Below, piece after piece: positions 1 through 9,727 of a stretch of 64,000 bases of DNA. Source of the stretch: Phaeosaccion multiseriatum (lineage: Eukaryota; Ochrophyta, other classes); assembly GCA_965112735.1 (NCBI GenBank), contig OZ218957.1, forward strand, positions 496,001 to 560,000, in the 5' to 3' direction. The position numbers and the translations under genes were made by a program. Position 1 is the first letter of the stretch, and each line of letters starts with the position of its first letter. The notes below the pieces were generated by a model. The model had not been told where the DNA came from. It searched no databases and saw only the letters and a program-made list of their open reading frames with translations.

Positions 1-60
1 ACCCTTGTTTGAAGGAGATGGGGTGAGGGCGTCGATCTTCCCCTTGTCACAGCCCGCGTG

Positions 61-99
<39 letters not shown>

Positions 100-3000
100 G
101 GTTGTTGATCTCTTTCTTTGTTCCCATTTTTTTATTCTCTTTTGTATGATTGAAAACTGCGCCACTGCCACTCTGCCCCACCCCCCCCACGCACACACAC
201 CACACACACACACACACACACACGCACACACACACACACACACCACAGGCACTCAGTCGGTGATCGGCAGCAAGACGGAGGGCGCTCTGCTCGTCATGCT
301 GCAGCAACTTGACATGGACTACCTTCATCTGAGGCAGGCAGTGGAGCCGGGCAAAGTGTTCACCTTCAGCAGCGTCAGGAAACGGATGAGCACTTTGGTG
401 CCAATAGAAGGGTGAGGGAGAGAGGAAGAGGAGAGTGAGTGAGTGAGGGAGGGAGGGGAGACGGGGAGGGAGGGGAGACGTGGAGGGAGGGATGGAGGGA
501 GGAAGGAATGGAGGGAGGGAGGGAGGGAGGGAGGGGAGGGGAGGGAGGGTAGGGCGGGTGGGGAATGGAGAAGGAATGTGTTGCGGACGAGATGCCTGGC
601 CAGATAGATGGATAGATGGAGATAGACATCAGTTAGCTGACACTGCTGCACCTCCTCAATCAAACCATTGGTCCTCACCCCACACACCACCCACCCACCC
701 ACCCACCCACCCCCTTGACTGTATTCTGAAACTGACATATGCAACCTGATGAAACTGTGTTACCTGCATGCAGGGGGAGGAAGATCCGCGTGTACTGCAA
801 GGGAGCGGCGGAGATCGTGCTCGGTCTGTGCACACACGTGTTGGACACGAGCGGCAAGCCCAAGGTACGCTTCGTATCGTTTCGACCCCTGCCTCGCCAG
901 AGCTGTGCGGAACTATAACCAATCGTACCACACGCTCTCTCTCTCTCTTCCTCTCATCCTGTCTCCCCCCCCCCCCTCTCTCTCTCTTATCTCTCTCTTC
1001 TCTCTGTCTCTCTCTTTCTCCCTCTCTTCTCTCTTTCTCTCTCTCTCTCCCCTCTCCTGTCCACAGCCCATGTCTGACACAGACCGCGAGGAGCTTGACA
1101 GCACCATTCAGAGCTTCGCAGGGGATGCACTTAGGGCCATCGCCATTGCACATGTTGACATCCCCATGGTGGACAATCTAGAGGTATATAGGGAGGACAT
1201 GGGGGGTTGGGGTGTGGGTGGACAGTGGAGGCATATAGGGAGGACAGGGTGGACATTATAGAGGTGTATGGGGAGGACAAGATGGACAATCTGGAGGTAT
1301 ATATGGGGGGTGGGTGGGTGGACACTCTAGAGGTGTATGGGGAGGACAGGGTGGACACTCTAGAAGTGTATTGAGACGTTCAGACAAGCAGACTTGGAGA
1401 AGAGACGAAAAGTTCTTCTCATGCTCCCTCTCTCCCCTCTCTCCCTCCCTCCCTCCCTCCCTCCCTCCCTCCCTCCCTCCCTCCCTCCCTCCCTCCCTTC
1501 CTCCCTCACCACCAGTCCTTATCCGTGGAGGAGGTTGAAAAGAACATGTGCTTCGACGCCGTGGTGGGCATCAAAGACCCCCTCCGTAAGGACGTCAAGG
1601 AAGCCGTACGGCAGTGCCAGGCTGCGGGCATAATGGTCAGGATGGTGACAGGAGACAATGCCGCGACGGCAAGGGCCATTGCCAAGGAGTGCGGCATCTT
1701 GACGGAGGGAGGGCTGGCCATTGAAGGGCCGGAGTTTCGGAAAATGTCACCTCAGGCACTGGTGAGTGAGTTTGGAGTTTCAAGTTTTGAGTCGGAGTGT
1801 GAGTGTGAGTGTGAGGTTCAGTTTGAGTTTGGATGGAACCCCTCCCCCCCCCCCCTCTCTCTCTATCCTTCGCGTGTTGCCCATCAAACGCTGCCGCCCG
1901 CTTCCTGCCGGCCACTCACTGCCGTCTAGCTAAGAATTGCTATCACTGTCCGCTGCCATCTCTTTGCTGACTTACGAACAACATTCAGGACGAGGCGCTC
2001 CCCAAGCTGCAAGTGCTAGCCCGCAGCTCCCCCTCCGATAAGTACATCCTCGTGAGTCGCCTCAACGGCAACGCCCTCCCCACCAGCAGGGAGGAGTGGG
2101 AGGACAGCCATCCTGAGCTGGACTGGGAGGCCGACCGTCACGCTGCCTTACCCGGCTACCGAGAGGAATGGGCAGAGACTCGGCCGGACGGGGGAGAGGT
2201 GGTGGGAGCAACAGGAGACGGCACCAACGATGCCCCGGCGCTGAAGGTAAGGAGCTAGGACGGATTCTAGGACAGTTCTAGCCGACGGTTCTTGCTTCGT
2301 GAGGGTTAGTAGAGGGGTTGGTTCTCTACTCGGGAGTGTGGTTGGCCCAGCCTGGTCGCGTGTGGCGTGAATTAGTCAACTCTTTTGTGACACTTGCTTT
2401 ATACTCTACGTGTGTCGCTCTCTGTGAAGATTGCGTTCTTACCGTTCTGTTTTGACTTGTACTTCGTAGTATCATGTATTTACAGAGGATGGGAGGGAGG
2501 GAAGGAGGGACGGAGAGACGGAGGGACGGAGAGACGGAGGGAGGGAGAGAGAGAAGAGTCGAAAGAAGGCCAATACTTGTATACTACTTGTATATATTCA
2601 CCTCCACCGAAACCTCTTAAGTTCCCTCCTTCCCCCCCGTACTGCTTGGTGTCAGGTGGCTGACGTCGGCCTGTCCATGGGCCTCAGCGGCACGGATGTG
2701 GCCAAGGATGCCTCCGACATCGTCATCATGGACGACCGATTCTCCAGGTTAGTAAGTCCGTGGGTGGAGGGGTGGGGTTGTGCCGTGTTCCGTGGGTCTC
2801 CGTGTTGCTCCAAGAGAGTGAAGCGACGAGACGGTATTCACTCTCTTGAGTCGCCCCACCTCAAACTCAAACTTATCCCCCCTCCCCCTCTACGCTGTCC
2901 CTCTTGTTTTGGGCCCTCTGTCCTCCCCTGCTGTATCACCAACTTGTCAACTTGTCAGTATCGTCAAAGCGGTCCTGTGGGGCCGCAGTGTATTCGACAA

Positions 3001-4326
3001 TATCAGAAAGTTCCTCCAGGTGTGTGTGTGTGTGTGTATGTGTGTGTATGTGTGCGTGTGTGTATGTGTGTGTGTGAGAGAGTGGGTCTAGCTCTCTCTC
3101 TGTATGTGTGTGTATGTGTGCGTGTGTGTATGTGTTTGTGTGAGATAGTGGGTCTAGCTCTCTCTCTCTCTCAAAGTGTATGCTGGTCTTCCCCGCTGCA
3201 AGGAGACGCACGTAGGAGCATGAGCTCAATTGATTAAGCAACAACTCAATGAGCGTGTGTCAATACCAAGCATGAGTCCTGTTTTTGGCCGGCACACTTT
3301 GTCACCCGAACGGAGGAAGGAGCTGATCCCACAACCCCCACCCCTTGCCGTCCCTTCCCCCTCTCTCCCCCCCCCCTCTCCCCGGCTATCCGCGAGCAGT
3401 TCCAGCTGACGGTGAATGTGGTGGCCTTGACGCTGACCTTCCTGGGAGCCGTGTCTGGGTACGAGCCCCCTCTCAACGCAGTCATGATGGTGAGCGTTAC
3501 GCACATGCTTACGTATGCTTACTTACGCCAGCGACAGGAAGGACCCCTACATCCCCCGGGGGGAGTTTGATGTACTTCGTACCTCTGCTCACTCTCCTTT
3601 GGCAATCCCTCTCTCTCCCCTGCTCCTTTCCATCTAAACTCCATCCTTCCCCTCTCTCCCTCCCTCCATCCCTCCATCCCTCCCTCCCTCCCTCCCTCCC
3701 TCCCTCATTCCCCCCCTCCCCGCCCCGCCTCTCCCCTGCTCTTCCCCATCATGCAGCTGTGGGTAAATCTTATTATGGACACCATGGGTGCCCTTGCATT
3801 GGGTACCGAGTCTCCCACCGCCTCCCTCCTCCGACGGCGGCCGCTGAAGCGAAACGCCTCCCTTGTAGACCGTCTCATGTGGAGACACATTTTCGTGCAG
3901 TCCATCTACCAGTTGGTCCTCCTCACCTGGATGCTGTTGGCGGGGGCCAGTTTGTTTGGGGTGAAGGATGGGTCGCCTCAACACTTCACCATTGTGTTTA
4001 ACGTGTTTGTCTTTTGCCAAATCTTCAACGAGTTCAACGCCCGGTCCATCGGCAACAATTGGAACATTGTCCGTGGATTGTCGAGCAACCCAATGTTCCA
4101 GGGGGTCATTGTGTTCACGGTGCTCAGCCAGTACCTCATTGTACAGTTCGGAGGAGAGTTCACCCGCACCGTGCCCCTGACGGCTGAGCAGTGGCTCTTC
4201 TCCATCTTCATGGGCACCCTCACGCTTCCTCTCGGCGTGGTGATGCGGCTCATCCCCCCCCGTGGGCAGAACCTCAACAACTTTGCCGGATATAGTAAGT
4301 GTGTGTGTGCGTGTGTGTGTGTGTGC

Positions 4327-4358
<32 letters not shown>

Positions 4359-4625
4359 AAGTGTGTAAGTGTGTGTATGTGTGCGTGTGCGTGTGTGTGC
4401 GTGAATGTGTGCTCGTGTGTGAATGAGTCAGAAAAGCCGTTCAACTTGCAATCATACGGAATGTTGTACTTCTAGGGTGTGGGGTTTCTCGGTCGTCACT
4501 TCCACCAACCCTACCACAACCCCTAACACAACCCTCTCCTCGATTGCTCAACTCAAGCCTTTTGCTCCGGTCCCTTGCTGTCCCCCTCTCCTGCCCCCCT
4601 ATATCTGCTGCTACCCCGCCCAACT

Positions 4626-4681
<56 letters not shown>

Positions 4682-4936
4682 CTTTCTCTATCTACAGCCT
4701 TGGAGAATGGAAGCAACGGGACAGTGAACATGGCCGGAGCAGAGTCCCCAGAGGAGGGAGCAGAGGATAATGCTGGCCTCTTGTCCGCCCTCGCCACGCT
4801 CGCAGTTCCCCTCGCCATTGGGGCGTACTACATCCAGACTTACATGATGGAGGATGGAGGAGGAGGAGGAAGAGGAGCAACAGCAGAAGAGGCCGTAGAG
4901 GCGATCATGGAGCTTTTGTCCGAGGAGGCGGCTTAG
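1..4936 (+). CDS. Plasma-membrane-type (IIB) Ca2+-transporting P-type ATPase, 3' part
   Basis: The protein pumps Ca2+ out of the cytosol using ATP. Exons: 1-22, 257-411, 774-864, 1067-1183, 1516-1761, 1989-2246, 2656-2747, 2959-3019, 3400-3489, 3757-4294, 4698-4936; all junctions keep frame, giving about 636 codons to the TAG. Visible motifs in order: the nucleotide-binding domain ([27 protein letters not shown]), the hinge ([17 protein letters not shown]), the P-domain [11 protein letters not shown], then the M5-M10 region with [17 protein letters not shown], which matches the M6 Ca2+ site of PMCA pumps. The phosphorylated DKTGT loop and N-terminus lie upstream of the window. The last exon adds a short acidic tail, a further hydrophobic stretch ([15 protein letters not shown]) and a Gly/Glu-rich end. 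I see no basic amphipathic calmodulin-binding helix. The 1-22 exon and the acceptor at 256 were chosen because they alone give an open frame. Confidence 0.93.
59..242 (+). repeat. Intronic (GTT)n and (CA)n microsatellites
   Basis: A (GTT)n run at about 59-107 and a (CA)n run at about 190-242 fill the Ca2+-ATPase intron 23-256; the CA run ends shortly before the acceptor. Confidence 0.9.
1168..1380 (+). repeat. Minisatellite seeded on an exon-intron junction
   Basis: About five or six imperfect copies of a 35-45 bp unit. The first copy spans the end of Ca2+-ATPase exon 1067-1183 and its donor; the key shared segment is GGTGGACA-TCTAGAG followed by GTATA or GTGTATGGGGAGGACA. Later copies therefore carry decoy 5' splice sites. 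Confidence 0.85.
1437..1507 (+). repeat. (CCCT)n before an acceptor
   Basis: A tetranucleotide pyrimidine run that ends eight bases before the acceptor at 1515 and acts as an overgrown polypyrimidine tract. Confidence 0.9.
3020..3165 (+). repeat. (GT)n array starting at a 5' splice site
   Basis: The intron begins GTGTGTGTG directly after exon base 3019. The array holds a duplicated segment (GTGTGAGA-AGTGGGTCTAGCTCTCTC at about 3074-3104 and 3138-3170). Confidence 0.9.
4295..4412 (+). repeat. (GT)n array starting at a 5' splice site
   Basis: Donor GTAAGTGTGTGTG runs into more than 100 bp of GT/GC-GT repeat in the last Ca2+-ATPase intron. A matching (CA)n run lies at 4626-4679, just before the acceptor at 4697. 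Confidence 0.9.
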
Positions 4937-5137
4937 CTCGGAGGGAGGAGTAAGCCCTCCGCTCGGCTCGCCTGTTTGCCCGGGTGGGTAGGCGGGTTGG
5001 GGTGGTGGGGTGGGTGGTGGTGTTGGGTGGGGTTGGTTTTGGGGGGTGGGACTGCGAGTCAGAAGGGGGAGGGGAGGGGAGGCGCCTATCCTCTCAGCTC
5101 TCACTCAGAGCAGAGCCCTTTATTGGAGAGGTATGTG

Positions 5138-5170
<33 letters not shown>

Positions 5171-5277
5171 AGGGAGAAAGGGAGGAGAGCTAGCCCAAGA
5201 CGGACATCGCGCACTTGCTTACTGCTGCACCACTCACACGCACGGTGGGCGGGCCGGCGGGGGGGGGGGGGGGAGGA
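4937..5277. other. 3' flank of Ca2+-ATPase, low complexity
   Basis: G-rich and GGT-rich DNA, then a (GA)n run at about 5139-5170 and a poly-G tract near 5259-5273. No gene was recognised here. Confidence 0.7.
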
Positions 5278-5285
5278 TATATAAG
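5278..5285 (+). promoter_or_regulatory. TATA-box-like element TATATAAG
   Basis: The octamer lies 30 bp before an ATG at 5308 and directly after a poly-G run. The spacing to a transcription start would be normal for a TATA box, but the downstream gene is not established. Confidence 0.35.
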
Positions 5286-5307
5286 CGAAAGGAGACAAGT
5301 GTTCGAC

Positions 5308-5369
5308 ATGGCACCGAGCGAAGTGAAAAAGTTCCCACCACGCCCCCGCTGCCAAGTGAAAAATGACTG
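5308..5369 (+). CDS. Putative first exon of an unrecognised small gene
   Basis: An ATG opens 20 codons (MAPSEVKKFPPRPRCQVKND) followed by TG and a consensus-like donor GTGAGTC at 5370. It sits 22 bp after the TATA-like box. I could not find a convincing second exon; one possibility is an acceptor near 5888 followed by a short Cys-containing frame that ends near 5945. It could be an intact tiny gene, a relic, or chance. Nothing recognisable was seen in 5370-6047 beyond (CTC/CTG)n at about 5590-5650. Confidence 0.25.
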
Positions 5370-6047
5370 GTGAGTCTCTGTCTCAGTGCATTTGGCCGTT
5401 CGGTTTTCTGCTGCGCAGAGTGGCAGAGTGGCAGAGTAGATAACGATCGAGAGGCGGTGGCGTGGACGGAATCGTATGAGTCCATTTGAGGATCTCATGA
5501 CGCCATCAGACTCGCTGGAGCCGCCTCTTTGGACCCTTGTGGGGGGGGGGGCCCTGCCTGCCCCAAGGCTGCTACTTCTCCTCCATGTTGCTACTTCTCC
5601 TGCATGCTGCTGCTTCTCCTCCTCCTCCTGCTGCTGCTGCTGCTGCTGCCTCCTCCTTGGTCCTCCGCGTGGCCGTAGTGGCGGAGCGGGGGTGGGGCTG
5701 GGGGGGAGGGAGGGGAGAGGGGTGGAATCGCGGACTTTTGCTTGCTGGCGCCTCGCAGTCTCCTCCTTGGAGTCTGAGTAGATGAGACAGAGGGCGGGTG
5801 GAGAACATGAAGCAGCGAAGCACTTGGCACTTGGTGAGAACAAGCAGGTGCTGACAGGGAGGGATGACCTGCCTGTTGGAGCGAGCAGGGGGGAGCTCCA
5901 ATCAGCCTGCGTGCGTGGTCGATGCCTGCCTGTTTTAATTTTTAGTTAACTAAGTTAAAGAAGAAGAAGCGTCGTGGCACCCAGCTAGTAACTATGTGAT
6001 GAGCGCCGGCCCAAATTGAATCCAAATTTGGAATTCGCAGATAGATT

Positions 6048-6502
6048 TCGGCCCCGTGCACGCCTAGCGGCCTAGGCCTATTTTGGAAAATTGCCCGGCC
6101 TAGCGAGGGCCGTAGGCCTTCGGCCTATTTATAGGCCGCCTAGGCGGCGGCCTAGGCGGGGGCCGGAGGCCCGCGGCCTAGGGCAGACGCCAACTAGGCG
6201 CAGGTCCAGGGCGGGAATATGCTCATATGCCCCTGGGCTGGCCCGGAACCCGCCCAAGTGTCGTCAGTTTTAAGCAAATGTATTGCATGGGATAAGTGAG
6301 GAGTAGAATTGGTTCGTGTTGTCTCTTTCCGCCTCGCTGGCCCTACGAGGAGTGCAGGCCTACAGGTGTGCTGCTACCCACTGGCTGGGCGGCACCACGC
6401 ACGCGCCCACGGTCACTGGGAGGCTGTCTAGAGGCGGGCTATAGGCCGCCTAGGGCTGAAAAGTGAGCGGCCTAGAGCCAAAACCGCTAGGCGTGCACGG
6501 GG
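6048..6502. mobile_element. hAT-like MITE with 19-bp TIRs and 8-bp target duplication
   Basis: Terminal inverted repeats CCCCGTGCACGCCTAGCGG (6052-6070) and its exact reverse complement (6484-6502). The octamer GATAGATT occurs directly outside on both sides (6040-6047 and 6503-6510), as expected for an 8-bp hAT target-site duplication. The left copy is separated from the TIR by four extra bases. The interior has repeated GGCCTAGG / GCCGCCTAGG palindromes near both ends and no transposase frame, so it must be non-autonomous. Confidence 0.8.
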
Positions 6503-6510
6503 GATAGATT

Positions 6511-7109
6511 GGGGATGATCGATATGGGGGTGGGGACCTGAAACTCAAACTTTCCCCCTACCCGCCCTCCTCTCTCTCCTCCTCTCCTTGCCTCTTTGCT
6601 TCCCTCCTCTTCCTTGATTGAACTCTGCATCCTTAGCTCCAGTCAGGTACATTATAATACCCCCCCCTCCTCACTTCCCCTTATTCTTTACTACGAAGTA
6701 TTTGCTTCGAGCAAACGGACACACAGTGGGGGGTGCTTGCGCAGCAAGGCGTGTGCCTCTACGACAATGGCGGCCGTGAGGAAGGTGGTGTCCCTGTCGG
6801 GAATCAAGGAAGGATGCAGATGGGAAGAGGCCATTGCCAAACCGGCAGACGGGCCACCCAAAGCACGGTTAGTGATGGAGGACAGCAAAAGCAAAGGGGA
6901 AGAGGTGGGGGTTATGGCGATGCGTGACGCGTGACTGGAGGCTGCTGACGCAATGCCCGCGAACTCGTCTTCCGGCTCATACACTGCACCGGAGCAAGCA
7001 TCAGCAACACCACAGCAACTACGGTTTTACTCTGATCATGAAGCCCCTCCGACCACCATTGCACGAATGTACACTCTTCTCCAGGCGGATCGCCTGGTCG
7101 GGGGGCCAA
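6511..7109. other. Intergenic, no confident gene
   Basis: A 55-codon ATG frame at about 6768-6934 (starting MAAVRKVVSLSGIKEG) precedes the next gene but has no recognised family and no clear splice connection. It may be 5' leader sequence of the gene at 7110. Confidence 0.4.
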
Positions 7110-7975
7110 ATGACGAGCAACAAGGATGAAGCTCTTCTTAAATTTCTGCGGCGGAAGCAAGAGAAAGGCGATGCCCTCACGCCGGATCAGGTGAGCGGGG
7201 GTCTTCCTTCTGTGTATTCCTTCTTTCTTTCAGACACCGGGGCCTCCTCTTTGAAGAGTGTGCGGGATGTACCGGGGCCCTACATTACATGGCAAAAGAG
7301 GACAAAAGAGGGAGAGAAAGGATGCGAGACCAGTGGGGGTCGAAGAAGCTCAGAGAAGGGCAGAGAAGGGGGAGAAGAAACCCCCAGAGGTTGGGACCTT
7401 TTCCCTTGGGTCGCACGCTTTTCGTCGCCTGACCACCACTCCTCGCTTGCGCCTCTTCTCGCGTACGGCAGCTGGCGACTCTGGCTCGGGTAGCAGCGGG
7501 TCCGTCCGCTCCCCGAGCAGTAACAGCGGCAGCGCCGGCCGCCCTTTTGCAGAGGCTGGAGGCGAAGGTACAAGCCGTAGGGAAGGCCCCGGCGGGTGTT
7601 TTCGATGATGAAGAAGAAGAAGAAAGAGGAGGAGGAGGAGGAGGAGGAGGAGGAGGAGGGAGTCGCACGACCAGGAAGAGAGGGGGAAAGAATGGGGGGC
7701 GGCAACAACTTCAGCAGCAGCACCAATGGGGGGGGCAGGCACCCAAGAGCGGGCAGGTGAAGAGAGGCAGGGGGGGCTTCGGTGCCAAGGAGGTCCTGTG
7801 GGCGAAGGGAGGTGGAGGTAGCGCAAAGGGCAAGGCCAAGGGGAGGGGGGGGGGCGGGGTGGGTGCCAAGAAGGACCAGCGGAAAGGAGGAGGAGGAGGA
7901 GGAGGAGGAGGAGGAGGTGGGAAGACACACACTGTATCAGACGCCATAGACGCGGCCCTCCCCTCGGGGCGGTGA
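7110..7975 (+). CDS. Hypothetical Gly/Lys/Arg-rich protein, two exons
   Basis: Exon 1 is 7110-7190 and exon 2 is 7553-7975, with a GT-AG intron in phase 0, giving 167 aa. The first exon encodes a charged helical segment (DEALLKFLRRKQEKGDALTP). Exon 2 opens with RLEAKVQAVGK, then an acidic stretch and long Gly runs interleaved with Arg/Lys clusters (RTTRKRGGKNGG, KAKGRGG), and ends SDAIDAALPSGR. The composition suggests a nucleic-acid-binding, possibly nuclear or ribonucleoprotein protein, but that is inference. No family was recognised, and the exon 2 acceptor is the least certain part. Confidence 0.5.
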
Positions 7976-9727
7976 CAGGGCTGGGCTGGTTCCTGTGCTC
8001 GGGGGCAGCAAGGCTGGACCCCGATCTGGTGGTGCACTGTTCGCCCTGCCCTCCCCATCCAGTGCCATCTGGAGCAAGAATGTCAGATTCTTTGACTGCA
8101 GGAATAGACTGCAGTAGAAGGAGGAGGAGAAAAAGATGCGCGAGAGGCGGCAAGCGGCGGCGCAACTTGTGTGTGGAACGCTTCTTATATGTCAACAACG
8201 ATTGAACGACGCCAATAGCAGTCTTTACACATCACCACCACCACCACCACCACCACCCAGTGAGATCAACCACAGCATGCAGCAGCAGCAGCAGTTGGTA
8301 ATTCAGCAGCAGAGTGGGTGTGGTCTGCGTACAGAGCGTTGGCGGTAGCGCTTCTCCGAGGCTACGTACAGTAGTAGACTATGCGCCATATGCCTTCCAT
8401 ACGCGAGGGCGCAGACTTTGGCACGTGTCCACCTCCCTGGGACATTGCGCTGCACACCCGATTTTGCTTGCGCCTCTCTCTCGCACGTAGCTAAGCAAAG
8501 GGAGGCCCCAACGCGATGCGCTTTGCGTTGCATCTGGCTGGAGAGAGCCGACCCCGCGAGGGAGAGGGAGAGAAGCTTCGAAGGCGCCCCTGCCTGCTTC
8601 TCTGACGGGCCTCCCCCCTCCCCCTCCATCGCGCAGCAGCGCACACCCTTGTTCTCTGGTAAGTAGGTGGGCTTGGGTATCCTCCATTGTGGGCATCCGA
8701 GGCTTGAAGGCCCTGTCGGCCCCGGCTGAGGCACCAGGCACGCATGCCCAACCGCTGGCCACACGTTGGTACTTTCTTTTCGGTCGTGGTGGGTGGGTGG
8801 TGGTAATGGTGGTGATTCACACGGAGCTTGGCCAGTGGATATGGTCTTCCTTCGCACACACCCCTTTGGTGGGATGAAGCCTGCGACAGTACGGAGGCTC
8901 TTCTTCCAAAGTCGATGGTGAGGGAGGCTCTACTTTAGAAGTCGATGGTGAGGGCCGCTGTCCCCTCTCCTCAGCCTCTCTCCTCCTCGATTCTGTTTTG
9001 ATGGAGAGGCGCTTCCTCTTCCCCAGGGAAGGTTTTCAGTAGTCTTCAGTTTCAGTTGATGTGACCTTGTCACTATCGAACACCCAATGGGAAGGGTACA
9101 GCACAAGCCGCAACGGAAACCGTCTCGAGCGGCGCTGATGGTGTGGTGTGGTGTTGTGGGCGGGCGGCCCCCTCAGCAGACAAGGGGGGGGCGTCGTGCG
9201 AGCCACCAAACCGCTACTCACTGGCCGGCATGGTGAAGGAGGAGAGGAGGAAGAGGAGGAGAAGGGGCGGCTCTGCTGCGGTCCCTTGTTGCTCAGGTGC
9301 AGGTAACACCTAGACAAGTTGCGACAAGGCACCCACTCACCTCACGCGCTGGTGCTGCTGGCAGTTCCGGGGCTGGAGATGACGCGGTTCAGACTATATA
9401 TTTCATTAGGAGGGGCGCGAGACTTTCCCAGTTCCCAACAGAGTGCTGCTGTGTTGTTGTATTGTGGATTAGTTGTTCACAAATTGTGGACTAGTCTTTT
9501 ATCTTGCTTACTTCCTGTATGAGGGCCGTTTCTACACCTCTTTTATAAACAACTAGTCACGAAATCATGTAACTGTAAAGCCAACAGGGAGGTCGGGCCA
9601 AGACCCTTCTCCCCCTGGCTGTCTCTGTCTCTGGCGCAGGGTAGCTTCAGTGAGTGCTCCGCCTCCTCTCGTCAACGTCAGTCATCCTTCTCTCTGGAGA
9701 GGAGAGAAGTGCCATTTCAGAAGCCCC
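7976..9727. other. Intergenic, no recognised gene
   Basis: Contains a (CCA)n run (8229-8257), a degenerate copy of the dispersed CAG-TTGGTGATA-CAG motif (8291-8310), and a direct duplication of AAGTCGATGGTGAGGG (about 8910-8955) that looks like a duplicated splice donor. The part next to 9728 is AT-richer and probably holds the 3' end of the CAP gene. Confidence 0.5.

Noticed and set aside
8303-8857. Minus-strand frames of 120-185 codons in the 8.3-8.9 kb interval
   Set aside because: Two overlapping frames with no recognisable domain, no clear start context and ordinary intergenic composition.
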